From contig DYJC01000003.1 in NCBI GenBank assembly GCA_020723305.1, positions 124,584 through 188,583 on the forward strand: DNA of 64,000 bases, written 5' to 3'. Shown here one piece after another: positions 56,193 to 64,000 of the stretch. Made by a program: the position numbers and the translations under genes. The notes under the pieces were generated by a model that was not told the DNA's origin, searched no databases, and worked only from the letters and a program-made list of their open reading frames with translations. Origin of the DNA: Desulfosudis oleivorans. Its GTDB lineage: Bacteria > Desulfobacterota > Desulfobacteria > Desulfobacterales > SURF-7. The stretch's first letter is position 1, and every line of letters begins with the position of its first letter.

Positions 56193-57203
56193 TCATAATC
56201 CTCTATCAACCATATAGGCCGCCAAATCAGCTATGCGGCAGGAGTAACCCCACTCGTTATCATACCAGGTAACCACTTTGGCCATATTCCCCTGCAATAC
56301 CTGAGTAAATTCGATATCGACAATCGATGAATTGGGATTGCCTTTAAAATCCATAGACACCAGTTGTTCCTGTTCACAGGCCATAATCCCTTTCAGCTGA
56401 TTTTCTGAGGCCTTAATCAGCTCATTGCGCAGGGAATCGGTGTCGGAATTTTTTTCCAAAAGAGCGACAAAGTCGACCACCGACACGGTCGGGGTCGGCA
56501 CCCGGAGCGAATAACCATCGAATTTACCTTTCAGATCCGGAATGACCAATGCCACGGCCTTGGCTGCTCCGGTCGATGTGGGAATAATATTCATGGCCGC
56601 CGCCCTGGCCCGGCGGGGATCTTTATGGGCCAGATCCATAAGGCGCTGATCTGCTGTATAGGAATGAACGGTCGTCATCAATCCCTTGGCAATGCCGAAT
56701 TTCCGGTGGACTATCATGGCCGGCGGGGCCAGGCAATTGGTGGTGCACGAGGCATTGGACAGGATATGATGCTTGTCCGGTTCATACTTGTCGTGATTGA
56801 CGCCCATCACAATGGTAATATCCTCTTCCTTGGCAGGGGCGGAAATAATCACTTTTTTGGCACCGGCTTCCAGGTGGGCGCCTGCTGTGGGCCCGGTTTT
56901 AAACAGACCGGTGCTTTCGATCACGATATCCACACCTTTGTCATCCCAGGGAATTTCACGCGGGTTACGGCAGGCAAAACTGGTGATCGGGTTGCCGTTG
57001 ACGATCAGGCAGTCGTTTTCAACGCGAACGTCGCCGGGAAAGCGGCCATAATTGGAATCATATTTAAAAAGATTGGCATTGGTTTTCACGTCGAACAGAT
57101 CGTTGATGGCAACGACATGCAGATTGTCCGGGTGCCTTTCCAGGATCGCTTTTAAAACCTGTCTCCCGATTCGTCCAAAACCATTGATGCCGATTCGAGC
57201 CAT
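56193..57203 (-). CDS. gap: glyceraldehyde-3-phosphate dehydrogenase, type I
   Basis: A 336-residue GAPDH. NAD-binding [12 protein letters not shown] at the N-terminus with INDLFD, catalytic Cys153 in [22 protein letters not shown] and [14 protein letters not shown] at the C-terminus. It acts in glycolysis/gluconeogenesis in the cytosol. AGGAGG is just before ATG 57203. A GAF protein gene lies 15 bases upstream on the same strand. The GAPN-like enzyme nearby could form a bypass of the same step. Confidence 0.95.
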   Translation of the reverse strand: MARIGINGFGRIGRQVLKAILERHPDNLHVVAINDLFDVKTNANLFKYDSNYGRFPGDVRVENDCLIVNGNPITSFACRNPREIPWDDKGVDIVIESTGLFKTGPTAGAHLEAGAKKVIISAPAKEEDITIVMGVNHDKYEPDKHHILSNASCTTNCLAPPAMIVHRKFGIAKGLMTTVHSYTADQRLMDLAHKDPRRARAAAMNIIPTSTGAAKAVALVIPDLKGKFDGYSLRVPTPTVSVVDFVALLEKNSDTDSLRNELIKASENQLKGIMACEQEQLVSMDFKGNPNSSIVDIEFTQVLQGNMAKVVTWYDNEWGYSCRIADLAAYMVDRGL

Positions 57204-57218
57204 AGACCACCTCCTGTT

Positions 57219-57776
57219 TTAATTGTCATCGATGCGATATTTGTGTTCGACCAGAAGTTCGTAATCCCGTTTGAGCGCCTGATGCAACCTTGCATTTTCA
57301 AGCGATATCGCACTGAGATTGCCGACCGCTTCCATAAATTTAATTTCATCGGAATCAAATTCATGCTCTTCGGCTGTATAAACCCGAAGTACCCCGATGG
57401 CATTGTTTTCCACCATAAGCGGTATGACCAGCACGGATTTGATCCCTTCGGATTTGGCTCTGTCGTGATATTGCCAGTTCGGATCTGTCTGGACATTCTT
57501 TATCAGAGTGGTCACCCCGCTCAACGCTTTCTTGTCCAGCCCGCTTTCCTCCACCAGAACCGGGCCTTTATGAATGTATCCCTCTGACAATCCATGTTGT
57601 GCGCCCATTAACAACTTTTGATTTTTAGCGTCCAACAGTCTCAACGAGCAGGCTTTGACACCCATGGTATGAACCACAAGTTTTGCAATCTTATCCAGCA
57701 CCTCGGTGTGTGAGAGCGAAGCGTTGATAACTTTGGCTACCTGGTAAAGCGCGGTAAAATAATCTTTTTCTGCCAT
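57219..57776 (-). CDS. GAF domain protein
   Basis: A 185-residue protein made of one GAF domain (~15-160: HTEVLDKIAKLVVHTMGVKA, SLRLLDAKNQKLLM, GVLRVYTAEEHEFDSDEIKF) with a short C-terminal helix. No output domain. It likely binds a small ligand or senses redox (two Cys). It directly precedes gap (15 bases), with a good GAGGAGG ribosome binding site before ATG 57776, suggesting a two-gene operon in which it may modulate metabolism. The link is only contextual. Confidence 0.88.
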   Translation of the reverse strand: MAEKDYFTALYQVAKVINASLSHTEVLDKIAKLVVHTMGVKACSLRLLDAKNQKLLMGAQHGLSEGYIHKGPVLVEESGLDKKALSGVTTLIKNVQTDPNWQYHDRAKSEGIKSVLVIPLMVENNAIGVLRVYTAEEHEFDSDEIKFMEAVGNLSAISLENARLHQALKRDYELLVEHKYRIDDN

Positions 57777-58097
57777 ACAGCAACCTCCTCTCTTTATAAG
57801 TTAGTGAAAAACAATGGATTTTATGAAAATTGTTTTACAAATCCTGTTTGGAAAGATAGCACAAAGAGGCCAGCAGCAACTGATCAAACTTCGGCAGTGG
57901 AATCGAATGAATGATATATCTATAAATCAAACCTTTGGATTGGTCAAATAAAAACCGATCGTTATTAATGGGATGTGATGTTTTTACGGTTGAATTATCT
58001 TAGATTTGGAGCTAACCTGAAAACCTGCTATCGGTAAACGGATTACCCGATATCTCCGGTAACGATTTGTAAATGATATCACTCTATGGAATAATGA
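57777..58097. other. 321-bp gap between divergent genes
   Basis: AT-rich region between the GAF/gap operon (leftward) and the GNAT gene (rightward). No open frame or RNA gene was recognised; it presumably holds the two promoters. Confidence 0.4.
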
Positions 58098-58595
58098 ATG
58101 AATCTCGGAATTCAACAGATGGAGACGACACTGATTATCATCACGGCTTCGACAACTGAGGATTTTTATGAAGCGCGAAAGCTTTTTGAGCAGTATCAGG
58201 TCTTCCTCGGGATAGACCTCTGCTTTCAAGGGTTTGAAGCGGAGTTGAATGCTCTGTCTGTTATGTATGGCCCACCCCGGGGAGCGCTGTTGCTTGCAAG
58301 ATTTGAAGAAGTCTACGTTGGGTGTGTCGGATTACGTGACCTTGGTAACGGTATTGCCGAAATGAAACGCATGTATGTGCTTCCTTCATTTCAAGGCAAA
58401 GGAATCGGGAAAGCGCTTACTGTGCATCTCATTGAAAACGCCAAGAGCCTGGGCTACGCAGCAATACGGCTCGACACAATCCCCAGGCTTGAGAAGGCAG
58501 CAGTACTGTACAGGAACATGGGGTTCAGGGAGATAGAGGCGTACCGGTACAACCCTGATCCAGCAGCGCTATTTATGGAGAAAAGGCTGAAATGA
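58098..58595 (+). CDS. GNAT family N-acetyltransferase
   Basis: A 165-residue GNAT protein: the acetyl-CoA binding motif A is RMYVLPSFQGKGIGKALTVH (Q/RxxGxG/A), followed by GYAAIRLDTIPRLEKAAVLY and NMGFREIEAY (motif B). It transfers acetyl groups to amines, substrate unknown. Starts at ATG 58098 or 58119 are both possible; ribosome binding sites are weak. Two bases after the stop begins a palindrome of attC-like form, so the gene may be a stranded integron cassette. Confidence 0.88.
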   Translation: MNLGIQQMETTLIIITASTTEDFYEARKLFEQYQVFLGIDLCFQGFEAELNALSVMYGPPRGALLLARFEEVYVGCVGLRDLGNGIAEMKRMYVLPSFQGKGIGKALTVHLIENAKSLGYAAIRLDTIPRLEKAAVLYRNMGFREIEAYRYNPDPAALFMEKRLK

Positions 58596-58597
58596 CA

Positions 58598-58656
58598 GGC
58601 GAACAAACCCATTCAACCCGGCACGGCGGTGTCGCGCGGCTGATGCTTGGTTTGAC
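58598..58656 (+). other. attC-like palindrome behind the GNAT gene
   Basis: Imperfect 59-bp palindrome two bases after the stop. Outer boxes GGCGAAC (58598-58604) and GTTTGAC (58650-58656) pair at 5 of 7 positions. The arms CCCATTCAACCCGGC and GCGGCTGATGCTTGG pair with extra bases on the left arm. The length fits the short attC class; consensus fit is partial. Confidence 0.4.
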
Positions 58657-58700
58657 ATAGAAGCACAATTTACTGAAAGAGTTCATGTTTTCCGGCGATC

Positions 58701-59444
58701 TTATTTGCTATGCCTCCGGAGATTCGCGATATTGGTGAAAACCCAATTACGAAATCCGATTAACATTCCGGTGCTTCGACGTTTTTTAAGGGGAAGTGCG
58801 GAATCCATTTCCGCCAATTGGTTGAACTCTTTGATCAGGTTGTCGATTTTTCTGCTGATAATTTTCAAAGATGTTTCTGAAAACTGGCCGGGACTGAAAA
58901 TAAGACGTTCATTGGGACTGCCGAATTGGCTGGCCATGAAATCTTCTACAAATATATCACGGTAAGCCTGCCACAGGGGTCCATTGGTTTGCCAGAATAC
59001 ATTTTTTGAGATCAATAGACGAACATTATTGTTGAGGTGTCGTTCTATGACACCAAGTTTTTCCAAATTGCGCAATAACCGGCCGGCCTCGGTTTCTGAA
59101 AAATCATACTGCGCGATGATCTGTGGGACGTCCCATCCATTGATCAGGAAATATAAAAAAATTAACATTTTTTCATCATGTAATAAAACTTGTTCCTGCT
59201 CAATGCTTAATGTCTCAACAGAGTCCCGGCTCCTCTCTCTATCCATGACGGCCAGGGCATAGAAATCGATATCCAGAATCCGGCATACTTCTTCAAGACG
59301 GGCCAAAGAAAAAATCTTTTTTGAAAACATTCGTTTCAGGCTCGCTTCGCTGAGTTCCATTTTTTCAGCCAGCTGTTTGTATGTAATACCTTTGGCCTTG
59401 AGATACTTTTTGAGCGTTTCCAGCAGCGCGGTGGTTTGGTTCAT
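58701..59444 (-). CDS. XRE-family transcriptional regulator
   Basis: A 247-residue regulator. The N-terminal ~65 residues form a Cro/CI-type helix-turn-helix (YKQLAEKMELSEASLKRMFS with FSLARLEEVCRIL). Residues ~100-150 look like a second winged-helix segment (DVPQIIAQYDFSETEAGRLL), followed by a helical C-terminus. AAGGAAAT precedes ATG 59444. Divergent from the Fe-S protein gene; a perfect palindrome sits 30 bases upstream of its start and is its likely operator. Confidence 0.85.
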   Translation of the reverse strand: MNQTTALLETLKKYLKAKGITYKQLAEKMELSEASLKRMFSKKIFSLARLEEVCRILDIDFYALAVMDRERSRDSVETLSIEQEQVLLHDEKMLIFLYFLINGWDVPQIIAQYDFSETEAGRLLRNLEKLGVIERHLNNNVRLLISKNVFWQTNGPLWQAYRDIFVEDFMASQFGSPNERLIFSPGQFSETSLKIISRKIDNLIKEFNQLAEMDSALPLKKRRSTGMLIGFRNWVFTNIANLRRHSK

Positions 59445-59473
59445 TGGTTTATTTCCTTGATGGCTTAAAATAG

Positions 59474-59490
59474 TTATACCGTTGGTATAA
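59474..59490. promoter_or_regulatory. 17-bp perfect palindrome, probable operator
   Basis: TTATACC GTT GGTATAA, a perfect inverted repeat with a 3-base centre, in the 157-bp gap between the divergent XRE regulator and the Fe-S protein genes. Size and position fit a dimeric HTH operator. A TATAAT-like -10 box (59571-59576) lies to its right, upstream of the Fe-S protein gene. Confidence 0.65.
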
Positions 59491-59601
59491 AAAAATTATA
59501 CTTTATAGTAAGGTCTTTATTTGTATGTTTAAATATATTATTTTTCAATCAATTTTTTTTATCTATACAAGTATAATATTTCGTCAATTACGGAGGAATT
59601 T

Positions 59602-60561
59602 ATGAAACCCAATACCGTTCATTGGACAAAAGATGACAAAGAAAAAATCACACAAATGGCCCTTGGTTTAGGTGCTGATCAGGTATCGTTTTTGGCATTG
59701 AAAGATTATGTCAGTCCGGCTTCTCCGGACCCAAGGCGTTATCTGCCCCGGCTTCAATCTTTTGTGATCATGCTTTTTCGAGAACTCAGAGGCGCGTATA
59801 TGGATCAGAGCTATATGCGAATGCAGGGATTGAAATTGCCGGATACCGCCTGGGAAAACACCAGCTACCGGGTTGGGAAATTTATTGAAGATACCTATCA
59901 TGTTGAAGCCCATGCCATGCCCCAGCATCGGCCGTTTGAGGTCACTCCCGAAACCTGGAAAAGGATCATCGGGCCGGTATCTATCCGGCATTTGGCGGTT
60001 CAATCCGGCCTTGCAATTATGGGAAGAAACACACTGGCAGTGCATCCAAAATACGGTTCATTTGGGCGATACGGCGTTTTACTCACCACAGCCATGGTGG
60101 ATTCCGACCCGCCATTGACAGATTTTGATCCGTGCAGCAATTGCAAGTACCCCTGTGTCGAGAACTGCCCTGTCAATGCCATTACCGAAGATGGCAAGGT
60201 GTTACAGAATCGTTGTACAGCGTACAGTCAGCCCTACGATGTGGGGAATTTCTACCGTTTTGCGATGAAAATGAATAAGATGAACGCTGATGAGCGAGAG
60301 GAACTGATTAAGACTCCCCACTTTTTCAATTTGTATATGGCAGGAATGGGAATCATGTTTTATCGCTGCATCGAGTGTACTCGCGGATGTGTTGCCAGTG
60401 AAATGCTTCCGGAATACTCCGATGACATACCCATAATGAAAAATGCAACAAATCTTTCCGAGCCATTTGGGTGGGACCTGTCCATCTATGATCAGGGCAA
60501 ATGGGACCCAGCCAAACTTGAGGAGGGATATGCTGAAAAAAAGGAAGAGGAAGCATCATGA
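59602..60561 (+). CDS. epoxyqueuosine reductase (QueG)-like 4Fe-4S protein
   Basis: A 319-residue protein resembling QueG and reductive dehalogenase-related ferredoxin domains. The N-terminal half has LGADQVSFLALKDYVSP and GLAIMGRNTLAVHPKYGSF; the C-terminal half has Cys clusters CSNCKYPCVENCPVNAI and RCTAYSQ, with CIECTRGC later, enough for two [4Fe-4S] clusters. QueG needs cobalamin; this is a divergent relative, so tRNA modification is not assured. CGGAGG is just before ATG 59602. It is divergent from the XRE regulator, which probably controls it. Confidence 0.82.
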   Translation: MKPNTVHWTKDDKEKITQMALGLGADQVSFLALKDYVSPASPDPRRYLPRLQSFVIMLFRELRGAYMDQSYMRMQGLKLPDTAWENTSYRVGKFIEDTYHVEAHAMPQHRPFEVTPETWKRIIGPVSIRHLAVQSGLAIMGRNTLAVHPKYGSFGRYGVLLTTAMVDSDPPLTDFDPCSNCKYPCVENCPVNAITEDGKVLQNRCTAYSQPYDVGNFYRFAMKMNKMNADEREELIKTPHFFNLYMAGMGIMFYRCIECTRGCVASEMLPEYSDDIPIMKNATNLSEPFGWDLSIYDQGKWDPAKLEEGYAEKKEEEAS

Positions 60562-60590
60562 AATTGATATAACCGGAGCAGGTTGATAAA

Positions 60591-60893
60591 ATGGGAGAAC
60601 CTTCTTATAAATTACACGAATGTGAGCGGCTGCCTGACAACGGCATACAAATACTTTTTTCCCGGAAAAAGACTGAATGCTTTCAGAACTCTTGGAATTT
60701 GATTATCAGGAAAAAAGCAACAGAAGAAGATCTTGAGGAAAACCACCATTTAGAGGAAATAGGAGTAACAATATGGCAAACGATAATTGAAATCACCCAT
60801 TGTCCCTATTGTGGTGTAGAATTGCCAATCGAACAATCAGATAAAACAAAGAGTGAAGGCAAATTTGTACACCATGATTTTTCAAGCTGGTAA
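60591..60893 (+). CDS. hypothetical protein with C-terminal CPYC ribbon
   Basis: A 100-residue protein whose C-terminal third has EITHCPYCGVELP, a zinc-ribbon half-site that may bind metal as a dimer, and an HHDFSSW end. The N-terminal part is charged with no recognised fold. It begins 29 bases after the Fe-S protein gene on the same strand and may belong to that operon. Function unknown. Confidence 0.6.
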   Translation: MGEPSYKLHECERLPDNGIQILFSRKKTECFQNSWNLIIRKKATEEDLEENHHLEEIGVTIWQTIIEITHCPYCGVELPIEQSDKTKSEGKFVHHDFSSW

Positions 60894-61512
60894 CAAAATA
60901 ATATACACACGTTAACTATCCAAATAATTATCGTGTATAAACGTAATGCTTGAAAAAATCCCCAATCCGGGGCCAATTTTTAAAAAGCTTCTTTCCCCGG
61001 TAACAAAAGCTAATCTTCACCTTTTCCGGAATCGATATGTTGTGGTATGGATTGAAAAAGATTTTCTATAGTGAGAGTTGAATACCAACGATAGATCTCA
61101 AATTTCCAGAATATTAATTTTTAGGGATATTCGATTTGCCGATCTCAGGGATTATACTTCAGGAAATTCCAAATTGATTATTTCTATTGCTGAATCCCAG
61201 CATCGCCTGAGCTGATTTTTTCTTTTCAGGATCGGGAAAGGTTTTATGAACCAGTATTCTTTGCTTAAAGTGCTTTTTTTGATGCCAAAAACATCGCTTT
61301 AAGACAAAATATCTCCTACTTTTTAATCCTAAACCCTTGTCACTTGTCAGATGAATATTCGGCTTGGTCCGACAAGAAGTCGACAGAAGTCGACAAGAAG
61401 TCGAGCAAAATAAATTTAAAAGGGGAATCGATGAGGAAAATACGTTCTTCCTTGACGAAAAAAACGAAATCTGGGAATTAGAAAAAAACCAGCGTCGCTT
61501 CGCTCCGATGAA
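60894..61512. other. mostly empty region with short tandem repeats
   Basis: No credible gene. It holds GGGGCCAATTTTTAAAA at 60969-60985, like the arm of the palindromic element at 61641, an inverted pair TATACAC/GTGTATA (60902-60939), and three near-copies of GACAAGAAGTC at 61371-61403. The region appears to be a scar of past insertions. Confidence 0.4.
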
Positions 61513-61588
61513 GTGTCCGGATTCACTGGAACAGGTGTCCGGAATGGAGCGGAATGAGTGTCCGGAATCCTCCGGATTGACTGTCCGG
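61513..61588. repeat. four evenly spaced TGTCCGG repeats, IS21-end-like
   Basis: GTGTCCGG occurs at 61513, 61535 and 61558, and CTGTCCGG at 61581, spaced 22-23 bases, with GAGCGGAAT between some copies (61547, 61592). Regular repeats of this kind are the transposase-binding sites found at the ends of IS21-family elements. No transposase gene remains, so this would be a leftover end. Confidence 0.55.
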
Positions 61589-61640
61589 ATTGAGCGGAAT
61601 ATGCACTTTTGGAGAATAAAAAATAAACAAAATCCCCCCT

Positions 61641-61785
61641 GGAGCCAATTTCAAAAGTCAGTTGTTGTATTTCCGGCGAAAAATAGACACGCAGTGAAGC
61701 GTAGCGCTATCCAGTATTTTCGACTCTTTTCTGGGCACCGACTTTCGCCGGTGTGACGCTTTTTAATTGTTTTGAAATTGGCTCC
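61641..61785. mobile_element. 145-bp MITE-like nested palindromic element
   Basis: Perfect 16-base terminal inverted repeats GGAGCCAATTTCAAAA (61641-61656) and TTTTGAAATTGGCTCC (61770-61785) enclose a second inverted pair, CCGGCGAAA (61673-61681) and TTTCGCCGG (61743-61751). No coding capacity. Size and structure match a miniature inverted-repeat element; no clear target duplication was seen. The open frame across 61364-61756 is made of repeat sequence and is not called as a gene. Confidence 0.65.
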
Positions 61786-62046
61786 CTGAATTTTTAGAAA
61801 TTTTCAAACCATGGAACAAAAAGAAGTCGCTTATTCTTTTGATCTGGATATCAGATATGTAACGGACGTTTTGGTTATTTCATATTCCGATGGCAGGAGT
61901 TTGGAAAAGTTGGAATATTGAGATTCTTCCAGACTCTATCTTCCTGAAAATTGAATCAAAAAGTTACCACACAATATATTGTGCATGGAAAATGAATCAA
62001 AAGTAAAGAATAGACGATTTAATCTTTCCTCAGTTTCATCCACAAT

Positions 62047-62247
62047 TCACCCATCCGGAAATATCTTGTCACGATCCGTCAGATTCTTCCCAAGACCATG
62101 GAGTATCTTTCGCATGGTTTCCAGTCTGCAGGGCATCCCATCTTCGATACGACCAATTGTAATCGACGAAACTTTGGCCTTACGTGCAAGCTCAGCCTTA
62201 CTCAGCATGATTTCTTCCCTGAATTTTTTCAAATTATTTTTACCCAT
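62047..62247 (-). CDS. small XRE-family DNA-binding protein
   Basis: A 66-residue protein that is essentially a single Cro/CI helix-turn-helix: KFREEIMLSKAELARKAKVS then TIGRIEDGMPCRLETMRKIL. ATG 62247 has GGAGATAA just upstream; a longer frame from 62304 lacks similarity. Proteins of this type are often antitoxins or phage-like repressors, but no partner gene adjoins it. Confidence 0.8.
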   Translation of the reverse strand: MGKNNLKKFREEIMLSKAELARKAKVSSITIGRIEDGMPCRLETMRKILHGLGKNLTDRDKIFPDG

Positions 62248-62481
62248 TTTATCTCCGGAAAAAGATTTGAAGATAACTATCCAATATTTCTTGACAAAAT
62301 TCAAGCAATAAAATAACCTCGGTCAAAAATTATTTCGAATAAACAACTCTTTATAAAACAGTATGGTTCATATACTGGACGGAATTCGAAAACCGGAGAG
62401 AAGGTTATAATTGCTCCGAAAAAATTGTCGTTTTTCAAATGTGGGAAAGAGTTGAAAGTGCGGGCGGATAAGGGGTAATAA

Positions 62482-62760
62482 GAATTCCCTGTTGAACAAA
62501 TCACTTCCCTCCGTCCCATTTTGTTTATCCTGACGCTGCCCATAACGATTGTAACCTTGGGCCTTTTCACATTCATTCTGAATGCCATAATGCTGTTGAT
62601 GGTTTCCGGTATGGTATCAGGTTTTCAAGTTGATGGTTTATGGTCTGCTGTCTGGGGTTCTCTTTTTATCAGCATCGTGAGCTGGTTGCTGACTTCCTTC
62701 ATCAGCGAAAAAGGACGGGTTGAATATATTCATTTGAAACAAGTTGACTTCTTGAAATAA
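62482..62760 (+). pseudogene. truncated phage holin superfamily IV (DUF360-like) membrane protein
   Basis: The frame reads SLRPILFILTLPITIVTLGL, FTFILNAIMLLMVSGMVSGF and VDGLWSAVWGSLFISIVSWL, i.e. the C-terminal two-thirds of the small four-helix holin-IV-type proteins. Similarity begins before the first possible start (TTG 62521), and TAA at 62479 closes the frame upstream, so the first ~45 residues, including helix 1, are gone. Likely inactive; it could be read from TTG 62521 as a 79-residue protein. Confidence 0.65.
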
Positions 62761-62800
62761 AATTGTTTATTCTGAACACAACGGCAAAGGAGGGCCGGAT

Positions 62801-63142
62801 ATGGAAATTACAGTTAATTTTAAAAATATTAAATCATCCGATAGCTTAAAAGATTATGTTGAAAAGAAACTAAGCAAGATCGACAAGTTGTTCGATAAAC
62901 CCACAGAAGCACGCGTGGTTTTTTCCAAAGAAAAAGAGATCCGCATTGTTGAAATGAATCTGATTGGCAGCAAACTGAATATTCATGTAAAAGAGACCGG
63001 GGATAATATGCAGCCGGCAATTGATCTGGCCGTGGATAAATTAAAAAATCAGTTAAAAAAATCCAGGGAAAAGATAACCAGCCATCGGACACAGCGGAAA
63101 CCACGGGGAGAAGCGGTTGAGAATGGAATTATCGAGGAGTAG
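62801..63142 (+). CDS. hpf: ribosome hibernation promoting factor (short HPF/YfiA)
   Basis: A 113-residue HPF/RaiA-type protein: ITVNFKNIKSSDSLKDYVEK, KLSKIDKLFDKPTEARVVFS, then AIDLAVDKLKNQLKKSREKI and a basic tail with RTQRKPRG. Short type without the dimerisation domain of long HPF. It binds the decoding centre of the 30S subunit and inactivates ribosomes in stationary phase. AAAGGAGGG precedes ATG 62801. Its end overlaps the next gene by about 20 bases. Confidence 0.92.
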   Translation: MEITVNFKNIKSSDSLKDYVEKKLSKIDKLFDKPTEARVVFSKEKEIRIVEMNLIGSKLNIHVKETGDNMQPAIDLAVDKLKNQLKKSREKITSHRTQRKPRGEAVENGIIEE

Positions 63143-63779
63143 ACAACAGCTTGCCCATCAGGAAATAGTTGCGGCATTTGAAGCCGATACATTGGAGTAT
63201 AAGTCAGGTGTTGCATGCAAAAAAGGATGCGTGTTTTGCTGCACGGATGCAGGGGCCATTGATATCACAACCCTGGAAGGAGTGATCATCAGGAGCAGAA
63301 TCGAGAGCCTGCCGCGTCCCCGGAAGGTGGCATTGATTAAAGCCCTGGCAAAAGATAGGAGCAGAAGGGAGAAGGGGCAGGTTATGACCTGCCCCTTTTT
63401 ACTGAAAAATAAATCCTGCATGATCTATGATATCCGTCCATTCTCCTGCCGGCGGATATATTCTCTCAACACCTGCGACCGGAATAGCCCGCCGACTTTG
63501 AACCGGAATTACATGGCAAAAGCAGGGCAGACCATAGCTGACTTTCAGAAATTGGATGATAACGGATACTCCGGCCACATCTCCTATATCCTGCACATGC
63601 TGGAGGCGCCAAAATTTCTATCAATTTATCTTGCCGGAGAATTCAAGCCGGAAGAGATCGCCGCCTTTGGGAAAAGTCATAAGATCGCCATTCATCGTTT
63701 TATCCACACTTCTAAAAAACAGAATTCAGGGTCATCAGACAATTCGAATATTTTCGAAAGTGAAAATCAATGTAAATGA
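63123..63779 (+). CDS. YkgJ-type Cys-cluster (Zn/Fe-chelating) protein
   Basis: About 218 residues with the CxxxCxxCC cluster (ACKKGCVFCCTDAGA) near the N-terminus and CPFLLKNKSCMIYDIRPFSC RRI in the middle, the pattern of the YkgJ/FliB-like UPF0153 family that chelates zinc or iron-sulfur. ATG 63123 or TTG 63117 may start it, both inside the end of hpf, so translation is coupled. Specific role unknown. Confidence 0.85.
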   Translation: MELSRSRQQLAHQEIVAAFEADTLEYKSGVACKKGCVFCCTDAGAIDITTLEGVIIRSRIESLPRPRKVALIKALAKDRSRREKGQVMTCPFLLKNKSCMIYDIRPFSCRRIYSLNTCDRNSPPTLNRNYMAKAGQTIADFQKLDDNGYSGHISYILHMLEAPKFLSIYLAGEFKPEEIAAFGKSHKIAIHRFIHTSKKQNSGSSDNSNIFESENQCK

Positions 63780-63833
63780 TGTTGATTCATGAAAGCCATT
63801 CTGCAAGCCGGAAGGAAGGCTGAATGCAGATGG

Positions 63834-64000
63834 TTATTCCAAATCCGCTTTGTCATCTGCCACATACAGTTCTGTATTGGCCAGGGAAAGCAGTTCGGTC
63901 ATGGCGGCGGAAGGCTGCTGATCGGTAAAAAGAGCATCAATGTCATGGATACTGCCCAGACGGACCATGGCGTTACGGCCGAATTTGGTATGATCGGCTG
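63834..64000 (-). CDS. C-terminus of a DeoR-family transcriptional regulator (partial)
   Basis: A frame entering from the right edge on the minus strand reads ADHTKFGRNAMVRLGSIHDI, DALFTDQQPSAAMTELLSLA, NTELYVADDKADLE and stops at 63834. This is the end of the DeoR C-terminal effector domain (DHSKFG...LGxxxDIDxLxTD), which senses a phosphosugar. The helix-turn-helix half lies outside the window. Confidence 0.85.
   Translation of the reverse strand, partial: ADHTKFGRNAMVRLGSIHDIDALFTDQQPSAAMTELLSLANTELYVADDKADLE

Noticed and set aside
60902-60939. Inverted pair TATACAC/GTGTATA
   Set aside because: Short AT-rich arms with a long loop are expected by chance in this composition.
61364-61756. 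130-residue open frame
   Set aside because: It consists of the tandem repeats, the IS21-like repeats and part of the MITE-like element; no protein-like composition.
61811-61921. 37-codon frame starting MEQKEVAYSF
   Set aside because: No convincing ribosome binding site or family match; too short to call with confidence.
1-64000. CRISPR arrays, rRNA and tRNA genes
   Set aside because: No regularly spaced repeat-spacer pattern, rRNA signature or tRNA cloverleaf was recognised on reading; a tRNA scan was not possible here.

Overview
The window looks like a chromosomal stretch from an anaerobic, probably sulfate-reducing member of the Desulfobacterota (Desulfobacterales-like). This is an inference from gene content: large PAS/GAF hybrid kinases, orphan PAS-LuxR regulators, a rubredoxin-membrane fusion, a ferredoxin-thioredoxin reductase catalytic subunit beside a glutaredoxin, and an epoxyqueuosine-reductase-like Fe-S protein. 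No rRNA, tRNA or CRISPR array was seen.

Layout. 0-2.1 kb: a broken partial gene, a CsgG/LpoB-like exported protein and a Sel1-repeat protein. 2.6-5.5 kb: short plus-strand genes (exported protein, BrnT/BrnA pair, a second toxin/antitoxin-like pair, TfoX-N protein) separated by imperfect palindromes with attC architecture. This reads as an integron cassette array without an integrase (CALIN), followed by a RelE remnant. 5.5-15.5 kb: a 1357-residue hybrid histidine kinase, beta-lactamase/esterase-fold protein, ABC1/UbiB kinase, MBL hydrolase, sulfotransferase and lipoprotein. 15.6-24.7 kb: a decaying type I restriction-modification locus (radC, hsdM with an in-frame stop and an in-frame palindromic repeat, hsdS, dinD, rhuM, hsdR with a deletion and frameshift). 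24.7-31.2 kb: a glycosyltransferase, an FAD oxidoreductase fused to an SRPBCC-like domain, and several gene wrecks (methyltransferase, PAS-LuxR, DUF2177, GPH transporter). 31.3-40.9 kb: signalling genes, including a 1737-residue pseudokinase-ATPase-GAF-histidine kinase translationally coupled to a NarL-type regulator.

41.1-49.0 kb is a tidy plus-strand redox/TCA block: glutaredoxin, FTR catalytic subunit, MntP, a zinc-ribbon protein, citrate synthase, rubredoxin-membrane fusion, an AhpF/TrxR-like flavoprotein and aconitase A. 49.2-51.5 kb holds a KimA-like potassium transporter read leftward from a leader that matches the ydaO/c-di-AMP riboswitch, followed by an intrinsic terminator. 51.7-57.8 kb (minus strand) carries an MFS transporter, a GAPN-like aldehyde dehydrogenase lacking the general-base Glu, DUF1232, a D-Ala-D-Ala ligase-like ATP-grasp enzyme, GAPDH and a GAF protein. 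58-64 kb has a GNAT gene with an attC-like hairpin behind it, a divergent XRE regulator/Fe-S protein pair around a perfect palindrome, a mobile-element scar region (IS21-like repeats, MITE-like palindrome), a small XRE regulator, a truncated holin-like gene, HPF, a YkgJ-type protein and the C-terminus of a DeoR regulator.

The strongest unusual signals are the integrase-less cassette array, the c-di-AMP riboswitch-kimA unit, the broken R-M locus, the pseudokinase hybrid and the Glu-less aldehyde dehydrogenase.
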